Part shown: positions 37,601 to 51,300 of the stretch, in pieces
Numbering within the stretch: the stretch's first letter is position 1
How the letters are laid out: each line of letters opens with the position of its first letter
Assembly: GCF_937616625.2 (NCBI RefSeq)
Contig: NC_065576.1
Coordinates: 24,846,628-24,910,627, forward strand
Source: Mercurialis annua
Taxonomy: Eukaryota > Streptophyta > Magnoliopsida > Malpighiales > Euphorbiaceae
DNA length: 64,000 nucleotides
Reading direction: 5' to 3'
Notes under the pieces: generated by a model
Databases searched by the model: none
Told to the model about the DNA's origin: nothing
What the model saw: the letters and a program-made list of their open reading frames with translations, nothing else
Program-made: the position numbers and the translations under genes

Positions 37601-40600
37601 GTCACTATTCACGCACGCTTTGCGTAATATAGCCTAACCATGCTTAGATAATTGGAATGACGCGTTAAAGAGACTTGAGACACGACATACTAATCTATTG
37701 TTACTTTTCATGCACACTTCGCGTTATATAACCTAACCAAGCTTAGGTATTCGGAACGACGGTTTAGAGAAACTTATGACGCGACATAAGCATGGCAATC
37801 GAAATGACGCGATAAAGAGACTTGAGACGCGACATACTTATCTAGCGTCACTTTTCACGCACACTTTGCGTAAAATAACCAAACCATACTTAGGTAATCG
37901 GAACGACGCATTAAATAGACTAAATTTGTGACATACTAATCTAGTGTCACTTTTCACGCACAGTTCATGTAATATAACCTACCATACTTAGATAATTAGA
38001 ACGACGCGTTAAAGTGACTTGAGAGGCGACATACTAATAATCTTTTGTCACTTTTCATACACACTTTGCGTAATATAACCAAACCATGCTTAGATAATCG
38101 GAACGACACATTAAGGAAATTTGAGACGCGACATACAAATCTAGCATCACTTTTCACGCACACTTGCGTAACATAACCTAACCATAATTAATCGGAACGA
38201 CGCATTAAAGAGAGTTGAGACGCAACATACTAATCTAGCGTCACTTTTTACGCACACTATGTGTAATATAACCTAACAAAGCTTAGGTAATGGAACGACG
38301 CGTTAGAGAGACTTGTGACGCGACATACTAACCTAGCGACACTTTCAACGCGCACTTGGCGTACTATAACCTAACCATGCTTAGGTAATCAGAACGATGC
38401 GTTAAAGAGACTTGAGACGCAACATACTATTTTAGCGGCACTTTTCGCGCACACTTTGCGTAATATAACGTAACCATGCTTAGGTAATAGGAACGACGCG
38501 TGAAAGAGACTTGAAACGCGACATACTAATCTAGCGTCAATTTTCCCGCACACTTTAAGTAATAACCTAACCATGATGCTTAGGTAATCAGATCGACGTG
38601 TTAGAGAGACTTGAGATGCGACATAAACATGGTTATCAAAACGACGCGTTACAAAGACTTGAGACCCGACATACTAATCTAGCGTCGCTTTTCATGCACA
38701 CTTTGTGTAATATAACCTAACCATGCTTAGGTAATCAGAACGACACGTTAAAGAGACTTGAGACGCGACATACTAATCTGGCATCACTTTTCACGCACTC
38801 TTTGCCTTATATAACCTAAGCATGCTTAGGTAATCAGAACGACGCGTTAAATAGAATTGATACGCGACATACTAATCTATTGTTACTTTTCACGCACGCT
38901 TTGCGTAATATAACCTAACCATGCTTAGGTAATCGGAACGACGCGTTAAAGAGACTTGAGACGCGACATACTAATCTGGCATCACTTTTCACGCACACTT
39001 TGCGTAATACAACCTAACCATGCCTGGGTTATCAGAACGACGCGTTAAAGAGACTTGAGACGCGACATACTAATCTGGCGTCACTTTTCATGCACACTTT
39101 GCGTATAAAAACCTAACCATGCTTGGGTAATCAGAACGACGCATTAAAGAGACTTGAGACACGACATAATAATCTGGCATCACTTTTCACGCACAATTTT
39201 CTTAATATAACCTAACCATGCTTAGGTAAACGGAATGACGCGTTAAAAACACTTGTGACGCGACATACTAATCTAGCGGCACTTTTAACGCACACTTTGT
39301 GTATTGTAACCTAACCATGCTTAGGTAATTGGAACGTTGCGTTAAAGAGACTTAAGACGCGACTTACTAATCTATTGTCACTTTTCACGCTAACTTTGCA
39401 TAATATAACCTAACCATGCTTAGGTAATCGGAATGACGCGTTAGAAAGACTTGTGACTTAACATATTAATCTAGCGTCACTTTTCACGTACACTTTGCGT
39501 AATATTAGATAACCATGCTTATAGGTAATCAGAACAACGCGTTAGAGAGAGACTTGTAACGCGACACGAGCATGGTAATCAAAATAACGCGTTAAAGAGA
39601 CTTGAGATGCGACATACTAATATAGCGTCACTTTTCACGACACTTTGCGTAATATAACCTAACCATGCTTAGGTAATCAGAACGACGCGTTAAAGAGACT
39701 TGTGATCTGACATACTAATCTAGCGGCACTTTTAACGCACACTTTGCATAATATAACCTAACCATGCTTAGGTAATCGGTATAACGCGATAAAGAGACAT
39801 GAGACACGACTTACTAATCTAGCGTCACATTTCAAGCAGACTTTTCGTTATATGACCTAACTATGCTTAGGATATTGGAACGACGCGTTAGAGAGACTTG
39901 TGACGCGACATAAGCATGGTAATCGAAATGACGCGTTAAAGAGACTTGAGACGCTACATACTACTCTAGCGTCACTTTTCACGCATACTTTGCGTAACAT
40001 AATCTAACCATACTTAGGTATTCAGAATGACGCGTTAGAGAGACTTGTTAGGCGACATTCTAATCTAGCGTCACTTTTCACACACACTTTGCGTAATATA
40101 ACCTAACCATTCTTAGGTAATCGAAACGACGCGTTAAAGAGACTCTAGACGTGACTTACTAATCTAGCGTCACTATTCACGCACTCTTTGCGTAATATAA
40201 CCTAACCATGCTTAGGTAATCGGAACGACACGTTAGAGAGACTTGTGACGCGACTTACTAATCTAGCGTCACTTTTCACGCACACCTTGCGTAATATAAC
40301 CTAACCATGCTTAGGTAATCGGAACGACACTTTAGAGAGACTTTTGATGCAACATACAAATCTAGCGGCACTTATATCGCACACATTGCGTAATATATAA
40401 CCATGCTTAGGTAATTGTAACGACGCGTTAGAGAGACTTTTGACGCGACATAAGCATATGACAATCGAAACGACGCGTTATAGAGACTTGAGACGCGCCA
40501 TACTAATCTAGCGTCGCTTTTCACGTACACTTTGCGTAATATAACCTAACCATGCTTAGGTGCACTTAACGACGCGTTAAAGAGACTTGAGACGCGACAT

Positions 40601-42828
40601 ACTAATCTAGCGTTTCTTTTCACGCACACTTTGCATAATATAATCCAATAATGCTTAGTTAATAGAAACGACGCGTTAAAGAGACTTTCGACGCGTTATA
40701 ATAGTCTAGCTTCACTTTTCACGCACATTTTGCGTAAAATGACCTAACCATGCATAGGTAATCGGAACGACGCGTTAAATAGACTTGAGACGCGACATAC
40801 TAGTCTAGCGTAACTTTTCACGCACACATTGCGTAATTTAATCTAACCATGCTTAGGTAATCGGAACGACGAGTTAAAGGGACTTGTGACATGACATACT
40901 AATCTAGCGGCACTTTCAATGCACACTTTGCTTAATATTACATAACCATGCTAAGGTAATCGGAACAACGCGTTAAAGAGACTTGAGACGTGACTTACTA
41001 ACCTAGTGTCACTTTTCACGCACTATTTGCGTATTATATCCTAACCATGCTTACGTAATTAGAACGCACGTTAGAGAGACTTGTGACGCAACATACTAAT
41101 CTAGCATCAGTTTTTACGCACACTTCCCGTAATATAACCGAACAATGCTTAGGTAATCAGAACGACGCATTAGGGAGACTTGTGACACGACATAAGGATG
41201 GTAATCGAAACAACGCGTTAAAGAGACTTAAGACGCGCCTTACTAATCTACTGTCACTTTTATGGAAACTTTGCGTAATATAACATAACCATGCTCAGAT
41301 AATCTGAACGATGCGTTAAATAGACTTGAGAGGCGACATACTAATCTAGCGTAACTTTTCACGCACACTTTGCGTAATATAACTAAACCATGCTTAGGCA
41401 ATCTGAACAACGCGTTAAAGAGACTTGAGGCATGACATACTTATCTAGCGTCAGTTTTCACGCACACTTTGCATAATATAACTTAACAATCCCTAGGTAA
41501 TTGGAACGACGTGTTAAAGATACTTGGACGCGACATACTAATATAGCGAATTTTTGCGAAAACTTTGAGTAATATAACCCAACCATGCTTAAGGTAATCG
41601 GAACGACGCGTTATAGAGACTTGTGACGTGACATACTAATCTAGCGTCGCTTTTCACGCACACTTTGCATAATATAACCTAACCATGGATAGGTAATCGG
41701 AACGACGCATTTGAGAGACATGTTGCGCAACATAAGCATGGTAATAGAAACGACCTGTTAAAGACACTTGAGACGCGGCATACTAATCAAGCGACTCTTT
41801 GCTTAAACTTTTAGTAATATAACCTAACCATGCTTAGGTAATCGGAACGACGCGTTATAGAGACTTGAGACGCGACTTACTAACTTAGTGTCACGTTTCA
41901 CGCATTATTTGCGTTATATAACCTAACCATGCATAGGCAATCGAAACGATGCGTTAAATAGACTTGAGACACGCCACACTAATCTAGCGTCACTTTTTAC
42001 GCACACTTTGCATAATATAACCTAACCATTCTTAGGTAATCAGAACAACGCGTTAAAGAGACTCTAGACGCGACGTGCTAATCTAGCGTCACTTTTCATG
42101 CACACTTTGCGTAATATAACCTAACCATGCTTAGGTAATCGGTACAACGCATTAAAGAGACTGGAGACAGAAAATACTAGTTTAGCGTCACATTTCACGC
42201 ACACTTTACGTAAAATAATCTAACAATGCTTAGGTAATCGGTACAACGAGTTATAGAGACTTGAGACGCGACATACTAAGCTAGCGTAACTTTTCACGCA
42301 GACTTCGCATAATATAACCTAACCATGCTGAGCTAATCAGAACGATGCGTTAAAGAGACTTGTGACGAGACACACTAATCTAGCGGCACTTTTGACGCAC
42401 ACTTTGCGTAATATAACCTAACCATGCTTAGGTAATCAGAACGACGCGTTAAAGAGACTTGAGACGCGGCTTACTAATCTAGCGTCACTTTTCACGCACA
42501 CTTTTGATAATATAACCTAATTATGCTTAGGTAATTAGAATGAAGCTTTAGAGGGACTTGAGAAATGACATACTAATATGTTGTCAATTTTCACGCACAC
42601 TTTGCGTAATATAACCTAACCATACCTAGGTAATCGGAACGACGCGTTAAAGAGACTTGAGACGCGACATACTAATCTAGCGTCAGTTTTCACGCACACT
42701 TTGAGTAATATAACCTAGCCATGGTAATCAGACCGACGCGATAAAGAGACTTGAGACGCGACATACTAATCTAGCGTCACTTTTCACGCACACTTTGCGT
42801 AATATAAGATAACCATGCTTAGGTAATA
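34667..42828 (-). repeat. Inverted satellite segment of about 8.1 kb
   Basis: From about 34.68 kb the + strand shows the reverse complement of the monomer. AACGACGCGTTAAAGAGAC, CATACTAATCTAGCG and TTTGCGTAATATAACC repeat every 99 bp until 42.83 kb. Compound 147-bp units are present in reverse too, marked by ACATAAGCATGGTAATCG. I find no E, D, B or C order on the minus strand, so the segment looks like the heterogeneous block that precedes it. Open frames inside it are reverse-frame satellite translations. No gene is present. Confidence 0.95.
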
Positions 42829-42836
42829 TTACGCGA
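42809..42836. other. Right inversion joint at the CCTAAGCATGGTTAGG dyad
   Basis: Reverse sequence ends with AACCATGCTTAGGTAAT and continues as forward ATTACGCGAGG. TTAGGTAAT at 42819-42827 is shared, because the dyad reads almost the same in both directions. The breakpoint is thus inside the 24-bp dyad. Confidence 0.85.
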
Positions 42837-45800
42837 GGTGTGCTTGAAAAGTGATGCAATTTAAGTATGTCGCATCACAAGTCTCTGTAACGCGTCTTTC
42901 CGATTACCTAAGCATGGTTAGGTTATATAATAAGTGTGCGTTAAAAGTGACACTAGAATAGTATGTCGAGTCACAAGTCTCTTTAACGCGTCGTTCCGAT
43001 TACCTATGCATGGTTAGGTTATTTTATGAAAAGAGTGCGTGAATAGGGACGCTATATAAGTATGTCGCATCACAAGTCTTATTAAATCATCGTTCCGATT
43101 ACCATGATTATCTCGCGTCACAAGTCTCTTTAACGCGTCGTTCCGATTACCTCTAAGCATGGTTATATTGCGCAAAGTGTGCGAGAAAAGTAATGCTAGA
43201 TAGTATGTCGCGTCTCCAGTCTCTTTAACGCGTCGTTCTGATTACCTAAGCATGGTTATGTTATATTACGCAAAATGTGCATGAAAAGTGAAACTAGATT
43301 AGTATGGGCGTCTCAAGTCTCTCTGACGCGTCGTTCCAATTTCCTCACCATGGTTAGGTTATATTACGCAAAGTATGCGTACAAACTGACGCTAGATTAA
43401 TATGGCGCGTCTAATGTCTTTTTAACGCATCGTTCCGATTACCTAAGCATTGTAAGGCTATATTATGCAATGTGTACGTGAAAAGTGACGCTAGATTAGT
43501 ATATCGCGTCTCAAGTCTCTTTAACGCGTCGTTTTGATTACCATGTTTATGTCGCGTCACAAGTCTCTCTAACGGTTTGTTCTGATTACCTAAGAATGGT
43601 TAGGTTATATTACGCACAGTGTGCGTGAGAAGTAACAATAGATTAGTATGTCGCATCTCAAGTCTCTTTAACGCGTCGTTCCGATTACCCAAGAGTTGTT
43701 AGGTTATATTACGCAAAGTTTGCGAGAAAAGTAATGCTAGATTAGTATGTCGCCTCTCAAGTCTCTTTAATGTGTCGTTACGATTACCTAAGCATGGTTA
43801 GGTTATATTACGCAAGGTGTGCGTGAAAGGTGATGCTAGATTAGAATGTCCCGTCTCAAGGCTCTTTTATTCGTCGTTCCGATTTCCTAAGCATGGTTAG
43901 GTTATATTATGCAAAGTGTGAGTGAAGTGAAACTAGATTAGTATGAGCATCTCAAGTCTCTGTAACGCGTCATTCCGATTTCCTAAGCATGGTTACGTTA
44001 TATTACGCAAAGTGTGCGTACAAAGTGACGCTAGATTAATATGGCGCGTCTAAAGTCTTTTTAACGCGTCTTTTCAATTACCATGCTTATGTCGCGTCAG
44101 AAGTCTCTCTAACACATCGTTTCGATTACCTAAGCATGGTTTGGTTATATTACGCAAAGGGTGCGTGAAAAATGACAATATATTAGTATGTCGCGTCTCA
44201 AGTCCATTAACGCGTCATTCCAACTACTTAAGCATGGTTAGGTAATATTACACAATGTGTGCGTGAAAAATGACAATAGATTAGTATGTCGCGTCTTAGG
44301 TCAATCTAACTCGTCGTTCCAATTACCTAAGCATGGTTAGGTTTTCTTATGCAATGTGTACGTGAAAATTGACACTAGATTGGTATATCGCGTCTCAAGT
44401 CTCTTTAACGCGTCGTTTTGATTACCATGCTTATGTCGCGTCACAAGCCTCTCTAACGGGTCGTTCCGATTACCTAACAATGGTTAGGTTATATTACGCA
44501 AAGCGTGCGTGAAAAGTAAAAATAGATTAGTATGTCGCGTCTCAAGTCTCTTTAACGCGTCGTTCCGATTACCCAAGAATGGTTTGGTTATATTGCGCAA
44601 AGTGTGCGAGAAAAGTAATGCTAGATTAGTATGTCGAGTCTCCAGTCTCTTTAACGCGTCGTTCCGATTACCTAAGCATGGTTATGTTATATTATGCAAA
44701 ATTTGCGTGAAAAGTGAAACTAGATTAGTATGGGTGTCTCAAGTCTCTCTGACGCGTCGTTCCAATTTCCTCACCATGGTTAGCTTATATTACGCAAAGT
44801 ATGCGTACAAACTGACGCTAGATTGATATGGCGCGTCTAATGTCTTTTTAACGCATCGTTCCGATTACCTAAACATGGTTAGGTTATATCACGCAGAGTG
44901 TGCAAGAAAAATGACAATCGCGTCTTAAGTGCATTTAACGCGTCGTTCCAATTACTTAAGCATGGTTAGGTAATATTACGCAAAGTGTGCGTGAAAAATG
45001 ACAATTGATTAGTATGTCGCATCTTAGGTCAATCTAACTCATCGATCCGATTACCTAAGCATTGTTAGGCTATATTATGCAATGTGTACGTGAAAAGTGA
45101 CGCTAGATTAGTATATCACGTCTCAAGTCTCTTTAACGCGTCGTTTTGATTACCATGCTTATGTCGCGTCACAAGTCTCTCTAACGGGTCATTCCGATTA
45201 CCTAAGAATGGTTAGGTTATATTACGCACAGTGTGCGTGAAAAGTAACAATAGATTAGTATGTCGAATCTCAAGTCTCTTTAACGCGTCGTTCCGATTAC
45301 CCGAGAATGGTTAGGTTATATTACGCAAAGTGTGCGAGTAAAGTAATGCTAGATTAGTATGTCGCCTCTCAAGTCTCTTTAACGTGTCGTTCCGATTACC
45401 TAAGCATGGTTAGGTTATATTACGCAAGGTGTGCGTGAAAGGTGATGCTAGATTAGAATGTCCCGTCTCAAGGCTCTTTTATGCGTCGTTCCGATTTCCT
45501 AAGCATGGTTATGTTATATTATGCAAAGTGTCAGTGAAAAGTTAAACTAGATTAGTATGGGCGTCTCAAGTCTCTCTAACACGTCATTCCGATTTCCTAA
45601 GCATGGTTACGTTATATTACGCAAAGTGTGTGTACAAAGTGACGCTAGATTAATATGGCGCGTCTAAAGTCTTTTTAACGCGTCGTTTCAATTACCATGC
45701 TTATGTCGCGTCATAAGTCTCTCTAACACATCATTCCGATTACCTAAGCATGGTTTGGTTATATTACCCAAAGGATGCGTGAAAAAATGAAAATAGATTA

Positions 45801-46450
45801 GTATGTCTCGTCTTAAGCATGGTTAGGTAATATTACGCAATGCGTGCGTGAAAAATGACAATAGATTAGTATGTCGCGTATTAGGTCAATCTAACTCGTC
45901 GTTTTAATTACCTAAGCATGGTTAGGTTTTCTTATGCAATGTGTACGTAAAAATTGACACTAGATTGTTATATCGCGTCTCAAGTCTCTTTAACGCGTCG
46001 TTTTGATTACCATGCTTATGTCGCGTCACAAGTCTCTCTAACGGGTCGTTCCGATTACCTAACAATGGTTAGGTTATATTACCCAAAGCGTGCGTGAAAA
46101 GTAAAAATAGATTAGTATGTCACGTCTCAAGTCTCTTTAACGCGTCGTTCCGATTACCCAAGAATGGTTAGGTTATATTGCGCAAAGTGTGCGAGAAAAG
46201 TAATGCTAGATTAGTATGTCGCGTCTCCAGTCTCTTTAACGCGTCCTTTTGATTACCTAAGCATGGTTACGTTATATTACGCAAGGTGTGCGTGAAAGGT
46301 GACGCTAGATTAGTATGTCGCGTCTCAAAGCTCTTTAATGCGTCGTTCCGATACCTAATCATGGTTGTTATATTATGCAAAGTTTGCATGAAAAGTGATG
46401 CTAGATTAGTATGTCGCGTCTTAAGTATCTTTAACACGTCGTTTCAATTT
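42829..46450 (+). repeat. Satellite block C (third copy, enlarged)
   Basis: The first 330 bp match the B-to-C transition at 7803-8130 (GATGCAATTTAAGTATG), then C markers follow. GTATGGGC or close variants occur near 43303, 43943, 44727 and 45556. TAGGTCAATC occurs at 44297, 45025 and 45882. TTCCTCACCATGG occurs at 43341 and 44767, 1,426 bp apart, so a double C unit has been duplicated. A shortened unit near 45812 joins CGTCT to TAAGCATGG. No gene is present. Confidence 0.75.
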
Positions 46451-46592
46451 ACCATGCTTATGTCGCGTCACAAGTCTCTCTAACGCGTCGTTCCGATTAC
46501 CTTATGCATGGTTAGATTATAGTATGCAAAGTGTGCGTGAAAAGTAACAATAGATTAGTATGTCGCGTCTGAAGTCTCTTTAACGCGTCGTT
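46451..46592 (+). repeat. C-to-E transition
   Basis: A compound unit and a GAAAAGTAACAATAG monomer lead into the E higher-order repeats. The same transition is seen near 9935-10070. Confidence 0.5.
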
Positions 46593-48948
46593 ACGATTAC
46601 CCAAGCATGGTTAGGTTATATTACCCAAAGTGTGCGTTAAAAGTGACTAGATTAGTATGTCGCATCTTAAGTCTATTGAACGCGTCGTTCCGATTACCTA
46701 AGCATGGTTAGGTTATATTACGCAAAGGGTGCGTGAAAAGTGACGCTAGATTAGTATGTCGCGTCTCAAATCTCCTTAACGCGTTGTTCCGATTACCTAA
46801 GCATGGTTAGGTTATTTACGCAAAGCGTGTGTCAAAAGTGACGCTATATTATTATGCCGCGTCTCAAGTCTGTTTAACGTGTCGATCGGATTACCTAAGC
46901 ATGGCTAGGTTATATTACATAAAGTGTGCGTGAAAGTGATGCTAGATTAGTATATCGCGTCTCAAGTCTCTTTAACGCGTCGTTCCGATTACCTAAGCAT
47001 GGTTAGGTTATATTACGCAAAGTGTGAGTAAAAAGTGAGGCTAGATTAGTATGGCGCGTCTCAAGTCTCTTTAACGCGTCGTTTCGATTACCATGCTTAT
47101 GTCGCGTCACAAGTCTCTTTAACGCGTTGTTCCGATTACCTAAGCATGGTTTGGCTATATTATGCAAAGTGTGCATAAAAAATGACAATAGATTAGTATG
47201 TCGCATCTTAAGTCTATTTACGCGTCGTTCAGATGAATTAAGCATGGTTAGGTTGTGCGTGAAAAAAGACAATTGATATGTATGTCGCGTGTTAAGTCTA
47301 TCTAACGCGTCGTTCTGATTACCTAAGCCTTGTTAGGTTATTTTACGCAAGGTGTGCGTGAAAAGTGACGCTAGATTAGTATGTCGTGTCTCAAGTCTCT
47401 TTAACGCATTATTTCGATTACCATGCTTAGGTCGCGTCACACGTCTCTCTAACTCGTCATTCCGTTTACCTAAGTAGGGTTAGGTTATATTACGCAAAGT
47501 GTGCGTGAAAAGTGACGCTAGAATAGTATGTCCCATCTCAAGTCTCTTTAACGCGTCGTTTCTATTATCTAAGCATGGTTAGGTTATATTACGCAAAGTT
47601 TGTGTTAATATGATTCGTCTCAAGTCTCTTTAAAGCGTCGTTTCGATTACCATGCTTATCTCGCGTCACAAGTCTCTTTAACGCATTGTTCCGATTACCT
47701 ATGCATGGTTAGGTTATATTACGCAAAGTTTGCGTGAAAAGTGACGTTAAATCAGTATGTCGCGTCTAATGTCTCTCTAACGAGTCGTTTCAATTTCCTA
47801 AGCATTGTTAGGTTATATTACGTAAAGTGTGCGTGAAAAGTGACACTAGAGTATATGTCGCGTCTCAAGTCTCTCTAACCCGTCGTTCCGATTTCCTAAC
47901 CATGGTTAGGTTATATTACGCAAAATGTGCGTAAAAAGTGACGCTAGATAAATATGGCGCGTCTCAAGTCTTTTTAACGCGTCGTTTCGGTTACCATGCG
48001 TATGTCGCATCACAAGTCTCTCTAACGCGAAAAATGACAGTAGATTAGTATGTTGCGACTCAAGTCCATTTAAAGAGTCGTTCCAATTGCTTAAGCATGG
48101 TTAGGTTATATTACGCAAAGTTTGCGTGAACAATGACAATAGATTAGTATGTCGCGACTTAAGTCTATCTAACTCGTCGTTCCGATTACCTTAGCATGGT
48201 TAGGTTATATTATGCAATGTGTGCGTGAAAAGTGATGCTAGATTAGTATGTCGCGTCTTTAATTTCTTTAACGCGTCGTTCCGATTACCTAAGCATGATT
48301 AGGTTATTTACATAAAGAGTGTTTCAAAAGTGACGCTAGATTATTATGCCGGGTCTCAAGTCTGTTTAACGCTTCGATCGGATTACCTAAGCATGGCTAG
48401 GTTATATTACGCAAATTGTGCGTGAAAAGTGATGCTAGATTAGTATGTCGCGTCTCAAGTCTCTTTAACGCATCGTTCTGATTATCCAAGAATGGTTAGG
48501 TTATATTACGCAAAGTATGCGAGAGAAGTAATGCTAGATTAGTATATCGCATCTCAAGTCTATTTAACGTGTCGTTCCGATTACGTAAGCATGGTTAGGT
48601 TATATTACGCAAGGTGTGCGTGAAAGTCCTAGATTAGAATGTCCCGTCTCAAGGATCTTTAATGCGTCGTTCCAATTATCAACTGTCTTTAACGCGTCGT
48701 TTCGATTACCATGCTTATGTCGCGTCACAAGTCTCTCAAACACGCCGTTCCGATTACCTTAAGCATGGTTAGGTTATAGTACGCAAAGTTTGCGTGAAAA
48801 ATGACAATAGATTAGCATGTCGCGACTTAAGTCTATCTAACTCGTCGTTCCGATTACCTTAGCATGGTTAGGTTATATTACACAAAGTGTGCGTGAAAAG
48901 TAACAATTGATTAGTATGTCGCGTTTGAAGTCTCTTTAACGCGTCGTT
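46593..48948 (+). repeat. Block E 2.35-kb higher-order repeat, copy 1
   Basis: The copy runs from ACGATTACCC at 46593 to the next at 48949, a length of 2,356 bp. It includes the GTGACTAG short unit, the CAAAGGGTGCG and GCGTGTGTC pair, and a GGTTGTGCGTG unit lacking 14 bp near 47250. It also includes GAATAGTATGTCC (47521), GACTCAAGTCCATTTAAAG near 48058 and TGCGAGAGAAG near 48510. Confidence 0.85.
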
Positions 48949-51300
48949 ACGATTACCCAAGCATGGTTAGGTTATATTACGCAAAGTGTGCGTGAAAAGT
49001 GACTAGCTTAGTATGTCGCATCTCAAGTCTATTTAACGCGTCGTTCCGATTACCTAAGCATGGTTAGGTTATATTAAGCAAAGGGTGCGTGAAAAGAGAC
49101 GCTAGATTAGTATGTCGCGTCACAAATCTCTTTAACGCGTCGTTCCGATTACCTAAGTATGGTTAGGTTATTTACACAAAGCGTGTGTCAAAAGTGACGC
49201 GAGATTAATATGCCGGGTCTTCAGTCTGTTTAACGCGTCGATCGGATTACCTAAGCATGGCTAGGTTATATTACGCAAATTGGGCGTGAAAAGTGACACT
49301 AGATTAGTATGTCGCGTCTCAAGTCTCTTTAACGCGTCGTTCCGATTACCTAAGCATGGTTAGGTTATATTACGAAAAGTGTGCGTAAAAAGTGACGCTA
49401 GATTAGTATGGCGTGTCTCAAGTCTCTTTAACGCGTCGTTTCGATTACCATGCTTATGTCACGTCACAAGTCTCTTTCACGCGTTGTTCCGATTACCTAA
49501 GCATGGTTAGGTTATATTATGCAAAGTGTGCATAAAAAATGACAATAGATAAGTATGTCGCATCTCAAGTCTATTTACGCGTCTTTCAAATTACTTAAGC
49601 ATGGTTAGGTTGTGCGTGAAAAAAGAAAATAGATAAGTATGTCGCGTCTTAAGTCTATCTAACGCGTCGTTCTGATTACCTAAGCCTTGTTAGGTTATTT
49701 TACGCAAGGTGTGCGTGAAAAGTGACGCTAGATTAGTATGTTGTGTCTCAAGTCTCTGTAACGCATCATTTCGATGACCATTTTTAGGTCGTGTCACAAG
49801 TCTCTAACGCGTCGTCCCGTGTACCTAAGTAGGGTTTAGGTTATATTACCCAAAGTGTGCGTGAAAAGTGACGCTAGAATAGTATGTCCAATCTCAAGTC
49901 TCTTTAACGCGTCGTTTCGATTATCTAAGCATGGTTAGGTTATATTACGCAAAGTGTGTGTTAGTATGATTCGTCTTAAGTCTCTTTAAAGCGTCGTTTC
50001 GATTACCATACTTATCTCGCATCACAAGTCTCTTTAACGCGTTGTTCCGATTACCTATGCATGGTTAGGTTATATTACGCAAAGTTTGCGTGAAAAGTGA
50101 CGTTAAATCAGTATGCCGCGTCTAATGTCTCTCTAACGCGTCGTTTCAATTTCCTAAGCATGGTTAGGTTATATTACGGAAAGTGTGCGTGAAAAGTGAC
50201 ACTAGAGTATAGTGTCGCGTCTCAATTCTCTCTAACACGTCGTTCCCATTTCCTAAGCATGGTTAGGTTATATTACGCAACGTGTGCGTAAAAAGTGACG
50301 CTGGATTAATATGGCGTGTCTCAAGTCTTTTTAACGCGTCGTTTCGATTACCATGCATATGTCGGATCACAAGTCTCTCTAACGCGTCGTTCCGATTAAC
50401 AAAGTGTGCGTGAAAAATGACAATAGATTAGTATGTTGCGACTCAAGTCCATTTAACGAGTCGTTCCAATTACTTAAGCATGGTTAGGTTATATTACGCA
50501 AAGTTTGGGTGAAAAATGACAATAAATTAGTATGTCGCGACTTAATTCTATCTAACAAGTTGTTCCGATTACCTTAACATGGTTAGGTTATATTATGCAA
50601 TGTGAACGTGAAAAGTGATGCTAGATTATATTGCGTCTCAAATCTCTTTATCGCGTCGTTCCGATTACCTAAGCATGGTTAGGTTATTTACACAAAGCGT
50701 GTGTCAAAAGTGACGCTAGATTATAATGCCGGGTCTCAAGTCTGTTTAACTCGTCGATCGGATTACCTAAGCATTGCTAGGTTATATTACGCAAATTGTG
50801 CGTGAAAAGTGACGCTAAATTAGTATGTCGCGTCTCAAGTCTCTTTAACGCATCGTTGCGATTATCCAAGAATGGTTAGGTTATATTACGCAAAGTGTGC
50901 GAGAGAAGTAATGCTAGATTAGTATGTCGCATCTCAAGTCTATTTAACGCGTCGTTCCGATTACGTAAGCATGGTTAGGTTATATTAAGCAAGGTGTGCG
51001 TGAAAGGTGACGCTAGATTAGAATGTCCCGTCTCAAGGCTCTTTAATGTGTCGTTCCGATTACCTAAGTATGGTTGTTATATTATGCAAAGTTTACGTGA
51101 AAAGTGACGCTAGATTAGTATATCGCTTCTCAACTGTGTTTAATGCGTCGTTTCGATTACCATGCTTATGCCGCGTCACAAGTCTCTCTAACGCGCCGTT
51201 CCGATTACCTTAAGCATGGTTAGGTAATAGTACGCAAAGTGTGCGTGACAAGTAACAATAGATTAGTATGTCATGTCTAAAGTCTCTTTAGCGCATCGTC
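48949..51300 (+). repeat. Block E 2.35-kb higher-order repeat, copy 2
   Basis: This copy is 2,352 bp long and carries the same ordered set of variants. The shortened GGTTGTGCGTG unit is near 49608, GAATAGTATGTCC at 49877 and GACTCAAGTCCATTT near 50438. Distances between markers agree with copy 1 within a few bases, so the 24-monomer arrangement was amplified as a whole. Confidence 0.85.

Noticed and set aside
34667..42828. Inverted segment as a transposon or foldback element
   Set aside because: It contains only the same satellite in reverse. There are no terminal repeats, target duplication or coding sequence.
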